Origin: Asparagus officinalis
Taxonomy: Eukaryota > Streptophyta > Magnoliopsida > Asparagales > Asparagaceae
Length of the DNA stretch: 64,000 nt
Assembly (NCBI RefSeq): GCF_001876935.1
Contig: NC_033801.1
Coordinates: 27,759,795 to 27,823,794 of the forward strand
Reading direction: 5' to 3'
Shown: positions 47,320 to 58,017 of the stretch, piece after piece
Position numbering within the stretch: position 1 is the stretch's first letter
Layout: each line of letters opens with the position of its first letter
The notes under the pieces: generated by a model
The model's input: the letters and a program-made list of their open reading frames with translations, nothing else
The model's database searches: none
Told to the model about the DNA's origin: nothing
Position numbers and translations under genes: made by a program

Positions 47320-47830
47320 AAAAATGATTTTTTTTACCTTAGTTCATGATTCTTGTACATTTTGTAATCTTATTTTTGAACTATAAAAATTTTGTTTTGA
47401 TTTGTTCTTTTGAATTCATTATATAGCACAAATAGATGATTAAAATTTCAAATATGCTTTATAATGTATTCTATGAGTGGTTTGATCAAAGCTCTTCAAA
47501 GAAAATTTTCTTTATTGATCAAACATCATATTTTGGGCTTAAATTTTGATTTATGATTTCATTTGGTTGGTTTGTTTTCATTTGATAACTTTTTGCATGA
47601 TTCTCATGTTCCTCTCTCTTTTGATTTCATAAATCTATTTATATTTTTTTTTTGAGTAATGAGACACCTTTTTCATATTGATATATCATTATGTGTCCTT
47701 ATTGTATTTTTTGTATGTGACCGGTGTTCATATTTTTTATCTATGCTTTCTCATATATATTTGCCTTGATCTTTATTGTATATATTCCATGAGGCATTTT
47801 GATAGGGGAAGAACAAGAAGATAACAAATT
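47320..47830 (+). repeat. Piece resembling the internal region of element 2
   Basis: The reverse complement shares TTGATCAAACCA, AGAATACATTATAAA, AAAGGTGTCTCA and CTTCCCCTATCAAA, in order, with 21.5-22.3 kb of element 2. It supports element 3 having once had an internal domain of that family. Copy 2 is at 51111-51620. Confidence 0.6.
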
Positions 47831-48130
47831 ATTCTTAAATGTTTAGTTATAATGCATTTTTTTAATGTAGACAATCATTTTAATGTAATAATGCCAACAA
47901 TTAATATTTAGGTTATATCAGAAAGAAGGTTTTTTGATATAATTAATGGGTGACGGATCGGATGCAAAATTAGGCTACAGTGAATATAACATTAAGATAA
48001 CTATTAAAATATTTAATAGTGTATTTTATTGTATATGTAGGATTACTAGTTTAAAAAATTAATAAATATTGTATTATTCAATTCGATGCATTAATTGAAT
48101 ATAAGGACCCTTAATGTTCTTTATGATGCC

Positions 48131-48138
48131 TATAAAAT
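48131..48138 (+). promoter_or_regulatory. TATA box of the secreted-peptide ORF, copy 1
   Basis: TATAAAAT lies 53 bp upstream of the ATG, a spacing that allows a short 5' leader. The second copy (51921-51928) is identical. Confidence 0.5.
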
Positions 48139-48190
48139 GAGCTAAGTTCAAACATAAAAATTCAATCTACTCTAAACACACTACCAAAAG

Positions 48191-48424
48191 ATGACACCTT
48201 CAAACCAAATTTTCTTTGCACTTCTTTTATCATTAGTTTCATCTATGCTCCTACATAGTTGTGTTGATGCTAAAGAAGCCAAAAGTAGCTACATTTCAGC
48301 GGGACCAACTGGAAACAACATTAATGATATCAATAATGCTATAGGCGAGATGAAAATTGACACCGAAACTATTATCACGCAAATTGAAGGCATGATTTTT
48401 GATGACCACCATAGGGAGGATTGA
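48191..48424 (+). CDS. Small secreted peptide precursor (77 aa), copy 1
   Basis: MTPSNQIFFALLLSLVSSML forms a classic signal peptide (hydrophobic residues 7-21), with a likely cut after VDA at residue 27. The mature part is about 50 residues, acidic and with no further Cys: KEAKSSYISAGPTGNN, then INDINNAIGEMKIDTETII and a tail DDHHRED. A TATA box lies upstream and an AT-rich 3' region follows. I do not recognise a family; it is not CLE, RALF, defensin or LTP. It is the only ORF outside the WD40 gene that looks host-like. It lies within a retroelement patch and exists as two identical copies, so it may be a captured gene, active or not. Confidence 0.5.
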   Translation: MTPSNQIFFALLLSLVSSMLLHSCVDAKEAKSSYISAGPTGNNINDINNAIGEMKIDTETIITQIEGMIFDDHHRED

Positions 48425-48827
48425 ATTGTATAACATTTGTATTTAAACTCATGAGTGGAGAAACCAAGATATAATTTGCATTCTAGAAGATAGAAAACAA
48501 ATTATTATATTTTAAAGATTTATTTTTTTAACCACACAATTATTTTAATAATATAGATGTTTCATATACAGCTATTGTGATTTTATAATTGGAATTAATC
48601 GACCACCATGCTATTTTTTTATAAACAGAAATTGTATACTCATACACACTAAATCTCTCATGATAAACCATTTATATCTAAATCAAATAAAGCAATTGAT
48701 TGCCATATTATTTCTTAGTTTTCTAATTTTCTATAAAAAAATAAATATTAAGAAAAATTATATAATATCAATCATATAACAAAAACCGTAAGGGATATAG
48801 GTGGCATGAACTAATGAAAAAAAGACA

Positions 48828-49366
48828 TTAGATAATATTGTATGTTTCGAATAAGTCTAACATTGTTGCCGACTCTTCCAAAAAGAAGTACTTCACTGAG
48901 TCTGCGAAGTTGCTACATAGACTAAAGTCTAGAAAAAGGACTACATGCTTAGTGGCGCATGGCATGTCAAAACAGTAAGCATGTTTGAACTTAGGATATC
49001 TCTTTGGGGTTACATTCAAAAGTCCAATAAGTTGTCGAAATACATCCTAATTTTGACTCTGAAAAATTGAGAAATCCTCAAACGAGCAAGCTACTATGAA
49101 GACCAAAAGGTCAGGATTGCATAAAATGAGAACTAGTGGTCTGTTAAATGGCTGAACCTCTTTTAACTTACAAGCAACAAAAGTAACCATCAGATCAAGG
49201 ATCGGATTAGAAGTGTTACCTAAAGTGACGGCGTCATCAACTTTGCCTACCTCACCGGCGATGATTATTGAAGCTTGGAACTTCGTAGGAAGTGAAGATG
49301 GGAACCTTAAAAATGTAGAACCCCCCTCTGCGTCATTTTGAAACAAAGTGAAGAGGAGGAAGATGA
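48828..49366 (-). pseudogene. Gag-like or unknown retroelement ORF
   Basis: The minus strand is open from about 49346 to 49047 (FRFPSSLPTKFQASIII, EVGKVDDAVTLGNTSNP, VACSFEDFSIFQSQN) and, after a stop, from 49019 to 48828 (TPKRYPKFKHAYCFDMPC, KYFFLEESATMLDLFETY). No ATG fits the first frame, which seems to lack its start codon. It lies directly downstream of a minus-strand TATA box and a purine-poor leader. The sequence feels like the N-terminal part of the gag-like protein whose coil is at 46841-47250, but the family is not named. Confidence 0.45.
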
Positions 49367-49387
49367 GTTTTCTTAAAAAGCAACTGC

Positions 49388-49397
49388 CTATTTATAG
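49388..49397 (-). promoter_or_regulatory. Minus-strand TATA box upstream of the gag-like ORF
   Basis: CTATAAATAG on the minus strand, about 40 bp before the gag-like frame. Spacing suits a start near 49360. Confidence 0.5.
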
Positions 49398-49690
49398 GCG
49401 AAGGAGCCAACTAAATGGCTGGGGTTCATTACACGAATCCCTAAGCACCAAACTGCCAAAGGGTGCTGGGAACAAAGCGACGTAATTAATTGCGTTCGTA
49501 CTTAATGTTGATGAAGATGTGGCTCGAAACGATGCATTAAATTAATGCCGATGAAACAAAGGGACAGATCTATGTGGATCAATAGTTTGTGAACTGTAGA
49601 AGGTTGCCACCTCAGCTGACAAGATTTACACTCGCTCCTATGTCAAAAGTGACGAATGTCGCTATCCCGATGGAGTTTGAATTTCAATTC

Positions 49691-50341
49691 TCAGTTGAGG
49701 CTAGTTGAACCTTGAAGGTCACCATCTCGATTCTATTGAGGCTAGTTGAACCTCGAAGGTCACCATCTCGATTGATTTGAGGATAGTCGAACCTCGAAGG
49801 TCACTGTTTCAACTTAGATGTAGTTGAAATTAGTCTAACCTCATTTTCAAGGTGCAAAATAATGAAGGTCACTATTTCAAATTAGATATAGTTGAAATAA
49901 GTCGAACCTCGTTTTCAAGGTGCAAAATAACGAAGGTAATTGTTTCAACTTTGATGTAGTTAAAATTAGTCGAACCTCGTTTCCAAGGTGCAAAATATTG
50001 AAGGTCACTGTTTTAACTTAGATGTAGTTGAAATCAATCAAACCTCGTTTCCAAGGTGTAAAATAACGAAGGTAATTGTTTCAACATAAATGTAGTTGAA
50101 ATCAGTCGAACCTCGTTTCCAAGGTGCAAAATAATGAATGTAACTGTTTCAACGTAGATGTAGTTGAAATCAGTCGAACCTCGTTTCCAAGGTGCGAAAT
50201 AATAAAGGTCTCGATTTCAACTTAGATGTAGTTGAAATCAGTCGAACCTCATTTCTAAGGTGCGAAATAACGAAGGTCGTTGTTTCAACTTAGATGTAGT
50301 TGAAATCAGTCGAACCTCATCTTCAATTTCAAAACAAATGA
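49691..50341. repeat. Minisatellite of about 78-bp units, copy 2
   Basis: Identical by eye to 45900-46550, including the TTTCAACT / AGTTGAAA inverted pairs. Confidence 0.85.
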
Positions 50342-50631
50342 AGGTCATTACCTCAATCAAGTGTTGGATGAGATATTTTGAAACTCGTCTTAAAATTCTA
50401 AGACTTGGTTTTTGACAGTTGTTTTGAAATTCTAAAGGCATAGACTCGTTAAGACAAGTCTTATGTGTTCTATTAGCAAAGAACCAAAGTGCACAAAGGA
50501 GAAAGTTGATGATGAAAACATAATTGTATTGATAAAATATCATTACAAATATTCAACAGTCTGGTAGATTTCCCAGCAAGTTGGCTTATGGATTCTTGGT
50601 GTGCCGCTTCAATCTCAGTCATAGCTTGCTT

Positions 50632-51041
50632 TCATAAGTCATCATTAGAGAGCACCTTCACTCTACTTACGACGTTGCTTAGCCTCTCAAGATCATCTGA
50701 CTCAGCTTGATGCAATGTTTGATGTTCTACTTGTTGGGTTTCCAAAATCTGACGTCTTTCCATTGCGCCCTTAAACTCATTCTCCGCTTCAGCTAGTTTA
50801 GTTTGGATATCAACAAGTGCAGCTCTATAAGATTCAACTAAGCGTTGCTGGCTGCGTTCAGTGTCAGCGATCATTTTGTTCTCGTTGGACAATTTTTTGC
50901 TGACATCCCCAAGCTCTTTGACCTTCTGCTTCTTTTAGAGTACTTGACGTTCAAGCTCGAGCAAAGAATCATCCCTCTGCTTTAGAAGCTGCATCACACG
51001 TTCTTCAGCTATGGGGATGAGGGGCTGGTAGCATGGCTATA
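50632..51041 (-). pseudogene. Coiled-coil protein fragment, copy 2
   Basis: Identical to the fragment at 46841-47250, including the in-frame TAG. Confidence 0.5.
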
Positions 51042-51980
51042 TCGCTAGTCAAGCTCTGCATTACATGCAAGAGAGGCTCCAACACCGCTTTGATTTGGTT
51101 TTATACTTTTAAAAATGATTTTTTTTACCTTAGTTCATGATTCTTGTACATTTTGTAATCTTATTTTTGAACTATAAAAATTTTGTTTTGATTTGTTCTT
51201 TTGAATTCATTATATAGCACAAATAGATGATTAAAATTTCAAATATGCTTTATAATGTATTCTATGAGTGGTTTGATCAAAGCTCTTCAAAGAAAATTTT
51301 CTTTATTGATCAAACATCATATTTTGGGCTTAAATTTTGATTTATGATTTCATTTGGTTGGTTTGTTTTCATTTGATAACTTTTTGCATGATTCTCATGT
51401 TCCTCTCTCTTTTGATTTCATAAATCTATTTATATTTTTTTTTTGAGTAATGAGACACCTTTTTCATATTGATATATCATTATGTGTCCTTATTGTATTT
51501 TTTGTATGTGACCGGTGTTCATATTTTTTATCTATGCTTTCTCATATATATTTGCCTTGATCTTTATTGTATATATTCCATGAGGCATTTTGATAGGGGA
51601 AGAACAAGAAGATAACAAATTATTCTTAAATGTTTAGTTATAATGCATTTTTTTAATGTAGACAATCATTTTAATGTAATAATGCCAACAATTAATATTT
51701 AGGTTATATCAGAAAGAAGGTTTTTTGATATAATTAATGGGTGACGGATCGGATGCAAAATTAGGCTACAGTGAATATAACATTAAGATAACTTTAAAAT
51801 ATTTAATAGTGTATTTTATTGTATATGTAGGATTACTAGTTTAAAAAATTAATAAATATTGTATTATTCAATTCGATGCATTAATTGAATATAAGGACCC
51901 TTAATGTTCTTTATGATGCCTATAAAATGAGCTAAGTTCAAACATAAAAATTCAATCTACTCTAAACACACTACCAAAAG

Positions 51981-52214
51981 ATGACACCTTCAAACCAAAT
52001 TTTCTTTGCACTTCTTTTATCATTAGTTTCATCTATGCTCCTACATAGTTGTGTTGATGCTAAAGAAGCCAAAAGTAGCTACATTTCAGCGGGACCAACT
52101 GGAAACAACATTAATGATATCAATAATGCTATAGGCGAGATGAAAATTGACACCGAAACTATTATCACGCAAATTGAAGGCATGATTTTTGATGACCACC
52201 ATAGGGAGGATTGA
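51981..52214 (+). CDS. Small secreted peptide precursor (77 aa), copy 2
   Basis: Protein identical to copy 1, with the same upstream TATA box (51921-51928). The few differences between the two repeats lie outside the ORF and its TATA box: a one-base deletion near 51794 and substitutions after 52310. That is suggestive but far too few to prove selection. Confidence 0.5.
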   Translation: MTPSNQIFFALLLSLVSSMLLHSCVDAKEAKSSYISAGPTGNNINDINNAIGEMKIDTETIITQIEGMIFDDHHRED

Positions 52215-52515
52215 ATTGTATAACATTTGTATTTAAACTCATGAGTGGAGAAACCAAGATATAATTTGCATTCTAGAAGATAGAAAACAAATTATTATAT
52301 TTTAAAGATTTAATTTTTTAACCACACAGTTATTTTAATAATAAAGATGTTTCATATACAGCTATTGTGATTTTATAATTGGAATTAATCGACCACCATG
52401 CTATTTTTTTATAAACAGAAATTGTATACTCATACACACTAAATCTCTCATGATAAACCATTTATATCTAAATCAAATAAAGTAATTGATTGCCATGATA
52501 AACCATTTATATCTC

Positions 52516-53904
52516 GCATGTTTATTATCATGTCTACAATCATTCCCCAAAGTTTTACATTTTTCTGAATTTATTTGATATTTTTAAACAGTGTTTTAAA
52601 ATCAGCTCTAAAACCGATTTTTTCTAGAATGTCAGTTTTCGGTCGACCGGTCAATTGACCATTCGTTAGTATTTTTCCAGAGAGTCATCGGTCGACCGGT
52701 CCGGTCGACCGAGAGCTCAAATCGGTCGACCGACAGAATTTCCGGTCGACCGACGATGGTCCAGAAAGTTTTCTTCGTGTTTTTGCTCTCATCGGTCGAC
52801 CGACGGAATTTTCGGTCGACCGACAATATAGCCGTTGCTTTTTAACGGCTCTTTCTCTGAGCTGTTTGCTGGGGTTTTTGGTCATTTTGTTTTGGGGGTT
52901 TTTGCTGAGATTTCTAGTGGGTATATATACCCCATTGCTGATGTCTTTTCAACTAAGCTAAGAAGTTTTTAAAGAAGTTTTTAAACAAGGTTTTAAACAA
53001 GGGTTTAAGCTTGTTTTTGTTTGGTTTAAGTTTGTTTTGGTTTGCTGTTACAAAGAGGAGTTTACAATCAGCTATTGAAGAGTTCATCTTCAACATTTCA
53101 TCATCCTCTCTTTGTGTTTATAGAGAAGTTTCCTTAACTCTATTTCCTAGCATTTTTACTATTGAATTTCATATCAATTCTTATTGCTAGTTCTTATTGA
53201 GTTAAGTTTTATTGAATCTCACTGTTACACACACCCACATTGAGCTTATTGTATCTTTCATACATAGTATAGTTGGGTGGTGAGAGATTGTAACTTTGAG
53301 TTGTGCTTTCATTGTGTTCTCATCTATTGTAGAGAACAAATTTATATTTGTTACATTGTGAGTGTTGTAAGGTTTTCGGTGAGCTAGAAACCGAGTGTGT
53401 AGTGAGGTTTTCGGTGAGCTAGAAACCGAGTGTGAGGAGTGACGTTGATCGGTGAGCGTTGAAAACCGATATTGTGAGGTGTAAACGTTATTCGGGTGAA
53501 CGTAGAAAACCCGGTTGATAGTGGATTTCTCCCCGGGAGTGGGGAGCGGAGACGTAGGACAGAAGGTCCGAACTCCGTGATCACTTGATTGTGTTTGAGT
53601 GTGCTTTGGCGTTCTTTTTCATTTATGTTCATATCTTATATCGCCATTGTGCATTGCTCATTACTATATCATCCACTATCTTGTTTAGATTATCTACCCT
53701 TGTGTTATTTATATATCATTGCACATACATTGCCTATATCTCATTATTAGGATTTTTACCTTAGCTCATATTGCTTATTCTTGCTTGTAACATATTGAAT
53801 ATCTCTCTTGCAAGAATAATTTGTTAATTAATTTTAATTGGCATTTAAATCGGATTAGATTAGCATTAGACCCTAATCACCCCCCCCCCCTCTAGGGTCT
53901 AACA
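52516..53904 (+). repeat. Element 3, right LTR part
   Basis: It begins with a 35-bp repeat of 45542-45576 (one mismatch) and continues through a GTCGAC palindrome cluster (52637-52830), a TATATA-type promoter region (52922-52931) and a C-run to GTCTAACA. It matches the reverse complement of 19.3-20.7 kb. Confidence 0.75.
52637..52830. repeat. Dense GTCGAC palindromes (element 3 LTR)
   Basis: About seven CGGTCGACCG-type perfect palindromes, some adjoining (GGTCGACCGGTCCGGTCGAC). They lie about 100 bp upstream of the presumed LTR TATA region. Confidence 0.75.
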
Positions 53905-53909
53905 AGACT

Positions 53910-55420
53910 AACCGACAACGTGTATTAGGCGTAGACTTATATCTGTTTAGGAGTCGAGATAAAGTCCCCCATATGTGTAAGGCATGGATTTCGACGTTGT
54001 TAATAATAACCTGCCACGATGTTGAATACGTGTGCTTTGCCATTTTCACGGGAATGTGCTACCCGACAGCATGTGTTAGATACAGACTTATCTCTATTTA
54101 AGGATCAAGATAAAGTTCCCCATACGTGTAAGGCATGGATTCTGGTGTTATAAATAACACCCTGCTATGATATTGAATACGTAAATTTTGTCATTTTCAT
54201 AGGAAAAGGCTAACCGGCAACGCGTGTTAGGCGTAGAATATCTAATTAGAGAGCGGGATAAAGTCCTTAATGCGTGAAAGACATGGATTTTGGATGCTAC
54301 GATGTTGAATACGTAGACTTCTGTAATTATTTCTTTATGTGTTATGTTTTTACTTGAAACATTGAAGGAAAGTTGAAAGTGCCAGAGGTGTAGTATTACC
54401 TTGACATGAATTTTCATTAGAATAAAATTCAGAAATTTTGTTCATTATCACTAGGATAATTCCAAAAAAATCTTTAATCCGTTGGTGATTTTATAATAAA
54501 AACTTATTATTCTTGTTGAAAAAGAATTAACAAGTTTATTGGGGGGTTTGACTGTTAGAGGTGTGATGTTAAATTAACGGTATTTTATGGGCCTATCGCT
54601 CTATTAAAGAGAGTCGATAAGTTGAATTGGTCGCTAGAGGTATGATGTTAACTTGACGGGTTTGTGAACTTATTGTTCTATTGAAGAGAGTCAAAAAGTT
54701 GATTGTCAAAGGTGTTTTGTTAACTTGATAGGAGTTTGTTACGATCGGATCAACTTTGAGGACCTATCGCTCTATTGGTGAGAGTCGATAAGTTAATTTT
54801 GTCAGATGTGTGATATTCATATGACAGGAATTTGTTACGGTCGGAGCAACTTTGTGTACTTATTATCCTATTGAAAAGGATTGTTAAGTAGATTGTTAGA
54901 GGTGTGATATTAACATGATAAGAGTTTGTTATGATCGGAGCAACTTTATGGACTTATCGCTCAATTGGAGAAAGTCGATAAGTTGATTGTCAGAGGTGTG
55001 ATATTAACATGATAGGAATTTGTACTTGTGATTTGAATAAGATTTTGAAGACTTAGTGTCTTACTGGGGAAGATTGCGATTTGTGTAATTTTCAGGACCT
55101 ATCATCCTATTGATAAGGATTGATAAGTTGATTGTCAGAGATGTATTATTAACGTGACAAATTGGGAGTGATGCAAACTGAATTCATACTCCGTGGGGAT
55201 GATGATCGTCAAAAGTGTAATGTTAATTCGACGATGTTTGTAGATTTTGTGGTTAACAGAGGTATTCTATTGAACTTGATAACTTAGAAAATTTATTACT
55301 CATAATCCAGTGGACCACAAATAAACAAACCCCCAGTCTTGAACAAGTGCAGGGGAGAAGGGGTAGACAGGACACATGACCTAGTGGGCCACTATCTGAT
55401 GAGTTTGATTATCAGATGTA
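53910..55420. repeat. Domain 4 hairpin repeats
   Basis: 150-180-bp type to about 54330, then about 100-bp type (54550-55140), then a transition. Same unit types as in domains 1 and 2. Confidence 0.7.
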
Positions 55421-55424
55421 ACTA

Positions 55425-56870
55425 TTAACGTGATAGTTTTGGTGGACCCGTCATCCTTCTGAAGAGGATTAGTGGGGGAATTCGGGAGAAATGGACTATC
55501 AGAGGTATATTATTAACTTGATAATTTGGTGGACCCATTATCCTATTGAAGAGGATTAGCTTCACTGGCCGTAGTATCTTCCCCTTCTGATTGAGAAGAT
55601 TTTGCTTGGTCCCGTTGCTCAGGATAATTTTGCTTACTTTGTTCTTCAGCTTTGACTCTGGGAATGATTTTTTGAGCCTGCTCACCTTGAGAGATTAATT
55701 GTTTTCAGGAACGACATTCTGCAACCCTCATTTGTGCTAGAAGGTTGGTCTGCAAGTTGTGTCGACAGGTCTCCACTAAGGTAGACTGTGTCATACCTAT
55801 AGAATATTGAAGAGCCATGCTTCAGAACCTCTTGACGAAGGCTTTGACGGGCTCTCTCTTCTTTTGCTTAATGGTGAGAAGGGTATAGATGGAGAATTCT
55901 GTATCCTCTTCAAAGAATCTTGACAAGAAGAGTCTCTCTAGATCCGTCCACTTTTGGATATATGCGACATGCAGTTTCCTAAACCATTCAAAGACAACTC
56001 TCTTGAGGGTGCCAATGAACAATCGAGCTAGTATGGCGTCGTTTGATATCATATTCCCAGTCTATGACTTGAAATGATAGTTATGTTGATTCAGTGATCA
56101 TGTGCTATCAAACGTTTGTAGCGTCGGAACCTCAAACTTTGGAGGATAAGGGGCTGCATCCCATTCGGCAGGATATAGTCTAGCAATTCCCTCATGTTGG
56201 AGCTCACTTCTGTTAGCAATGGCATTAAGGCGGGCTTCTAATTCTTCCATTTTAGCAGACTGGAGATTCTTCTCGTTCTTAGTCTCTCTTCCTTCATCAG
56301 AGAAAGATTCCAGGTTATCGGCTTCTTAGTCAGAAGCAGCATCATCAATCACTTTTCCCTTTCCTTTGCTTGTGTGAGGTCGGGATGAAGACGTTCTTCC
56401 TCTTGGGGAAGATTCTTACCTTGGTAGCGAATTTGTCTTCTGAGATTTGGCCTTGTCTATGACATATTAAGTCATCAGGATAAGGAGTTCATAGAGGGTC
56501 TCTTGCTGTGATTTGAGCATGGCCTCCTGCTCATCAACCCTCTTTGAGAGATCTTCATGGTTTCCCGTCATATAGGAGGAGCTCTTATGTTCTATGAAAG
56601 AGCTAGAGGATTAAGATTCTGCGATAGCTGAATGCTCACCATCGGATATAGATCCTCTAGCCAATCTTCGATAATCGACAGGTAGTATGACTCCCCTTCG
56701 AGTTCGGGTATGTTGGTAGATTCCCTCGAACTCGTTCAGGATCTCTTTGATGTTTGAAGACCGGTTTATCTCTGACTCATCAGGATTAAGGATTGATAAA
56801 TTCCCTCTACCGATCATGTTAGAAGTAACTCCAAAGTATTCACCCTTTGAAGTCTTCTTCATGCACGAAC
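55425..56870 (-). pseudogene. Gag core region, internal domain 4
   Basis: 56052-55822 is open and reads FIGTLKRVVFEWFRKLHV, KWTDLERLFLSRFFEEDTE and IKQKKREPVKAFVKRF. 56862-56611 is open (GRGNLSILNPDESEINRS, VILPVDYRRLARG), and 55685-55425 is open beyond the core. Stops between these make it a pseudogene of the same gag. Confidence 0.7.
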
Positions 56871-57189
56871 GTCATCGTTGATTGGGTAAAGCCACATTCG
56901 TTAATTGGTTAAATCCTAATGTTTTGGCTGCATGTGAGCAACATTAACATACCGAGAGAACCGTAGAAATTAGTCGTTCACATTGGCATGAATGAACAAC
57001 TCTTTGCATCGTACTTTCTCTTGATAACAATTTCCATAAGTCAGAGACTTGGGATGAACCTCTCACAAAGCGTGAGGGTAGAGATGGAACCCCCTATCCA
57101 TCAGTGGATAGGACTGGTTCTTAGCAAATATGAATTTTAAATCCATGTTGATCTTTTTGAACACGACGAACCACATCGCGTTTCGAAGA

Positions 57190-57480
57190 AGGAACACGAG
57201 GGTAGTATTTAGCTTGATTAACGCAAGACCAAAGTCTGCATTTTGGTGATGAAACGTAGTCCTAAGATATGTGTTTTTCTAATAAAACACAGTCTTGAGA
57301 TCTGCATTTTGGTTCTAGAACGTACTCTTGAGAGTTGTATTTTGATTATGGAATACACTCCTGTGAGTTGCGTTCGGTTTTAGAAAGGCTTCCTTGAGGG
57401 TTACGTTCTGTTTGTGGAATGCACCTTTGAGGGCTACATTTTGATTGAATAACGCGTCACTGAGGGCTACATTCACTCTT
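57190..57480 (-). repeat. Gag minisatellite, internal domain 4
   Basis: Same 36-39-bp inverted-repeat units as 32782-33040, here with more mutations and no long open frame. Confidence 0.6.
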
Positions 57481-57642
57481 ACTCACACAGAGCCTATGTT
57501 TAGGCTCATGGGAGAAAGGTTTGCGTTCTGAAGCAGAAACGCAGAGCTCAGGGTCGCACTTAGGCTCCCAAACATGTAGATTGTGTTGATTTGAGGATCG
57601 GCATTCTCAGAGATGTGCTCATCGTCGAGATCTTCTCCTTTG

Positions 57643-58017
57643 TTAAGCAGCATTCTTCTTGGCCTGTTTTAAGGCCTTTGTAGCGATGTCATCGGTGTTG
57701 ATGGAGTTAGTCGCCGTAATGGGCCTTTTGTGACCCGATACCCGTCGCTTTGGCGCGGGTGTAGAACCTTCAACTCGGTGGACAAGTTTGGCAGAAGCTG
57801 AGCCCACTCCTTCAGAGGAGGGACTGTTCAAGTGGGCTTCCTTCAGTATAGGAGCAATAGTTAGAGCTTTAGTCTCCTTGGAGACTTTGCAGATCTTGCG
57901 TATAGCCTTAGGGCTAAGGGATTCAGAGGAAAGGGCTTCCTCATACTTGGCTTGATCGAACTCGATGATCAGAGTTTCAACGATCATTCCAACGAGCTTG
58001 ATATCAGATTGTGCCAC
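57643..58017 (-). pseudogene. Gag N-terminal part, internal domain 4, cut by a solo LTR
   Basis: Open for 124 codons (FDQAKYEEALSSESLSPKA, PAPKRRVSGHKRP, then a Lys/Ala-rich end). The first codons lie on the other side of the solo LTR at 59836-59784. This is the longest uninterrupted copy of this gag segment in the array. Confidence 0.7.

Larger units (their letters stand above)
45577..48706. repeat. 3.1-kb direct repeat, copy 1
   Basis: It starts TTTTCTTAAAAAGCAACTGC and ends TTGATTGCCAT. By eye it differs from copy 2 by one single-base indel and about four substitutions, all after 48000, so the duplication is very recent compared with its surroundings. Confidence 0.9.
49368..52496. repeat. 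3.1-kb direct repeat, copy 2
   Basis: Nearly identical to 45577-48706. Its left edge is continuous with the leader of the gag-like ORF, whereas copy 1 is cut at the same base by LTR sequence. Its right edge ends in a templated filler (52494-52514 repeats 52449-52469). Confidence 0.9.
44805..53904 (+). mobile_element. Element 3: relative of element 2 with a chimeric, duplicated core
   Basis: The ends are TGTTGGCC and GTCTAACA with AGACT on both sides (44800-44804 and 53905-53909). 44805-45576 and 52516-53904 match the outer and inner parts of the element 2 LTR in the opposite orientation, sharing 35 bp of LTR. Between them lies a 6.9-kb patchwork: a TATA-bearing minus-strand unit, a minisatellite, a coiled-coil ORF, a piece resembling the element 2 internal region, a secreted-peptide ORF and a gag-like ORF, most of it present twice. 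Either two LTRs cut at different points or one LTR with a patch inserted would fit. Confidence 0.65.

Noticed and set aside
45577..52496. The two 3.1-kb repeats as LTRs of one element
   Set aside because: Ends are not TG..CA, only about 660 bp lies between them, and coding sequence is inside the repeat; tandem duplication fits better.
44805..53904. Element 3 as a simple solo LTR
   Set aside because: A piece like the element 2 internal region lies between the LTR parts, and the 35-bp overlap can come from two differently cut LTRs; both readings were kept open.
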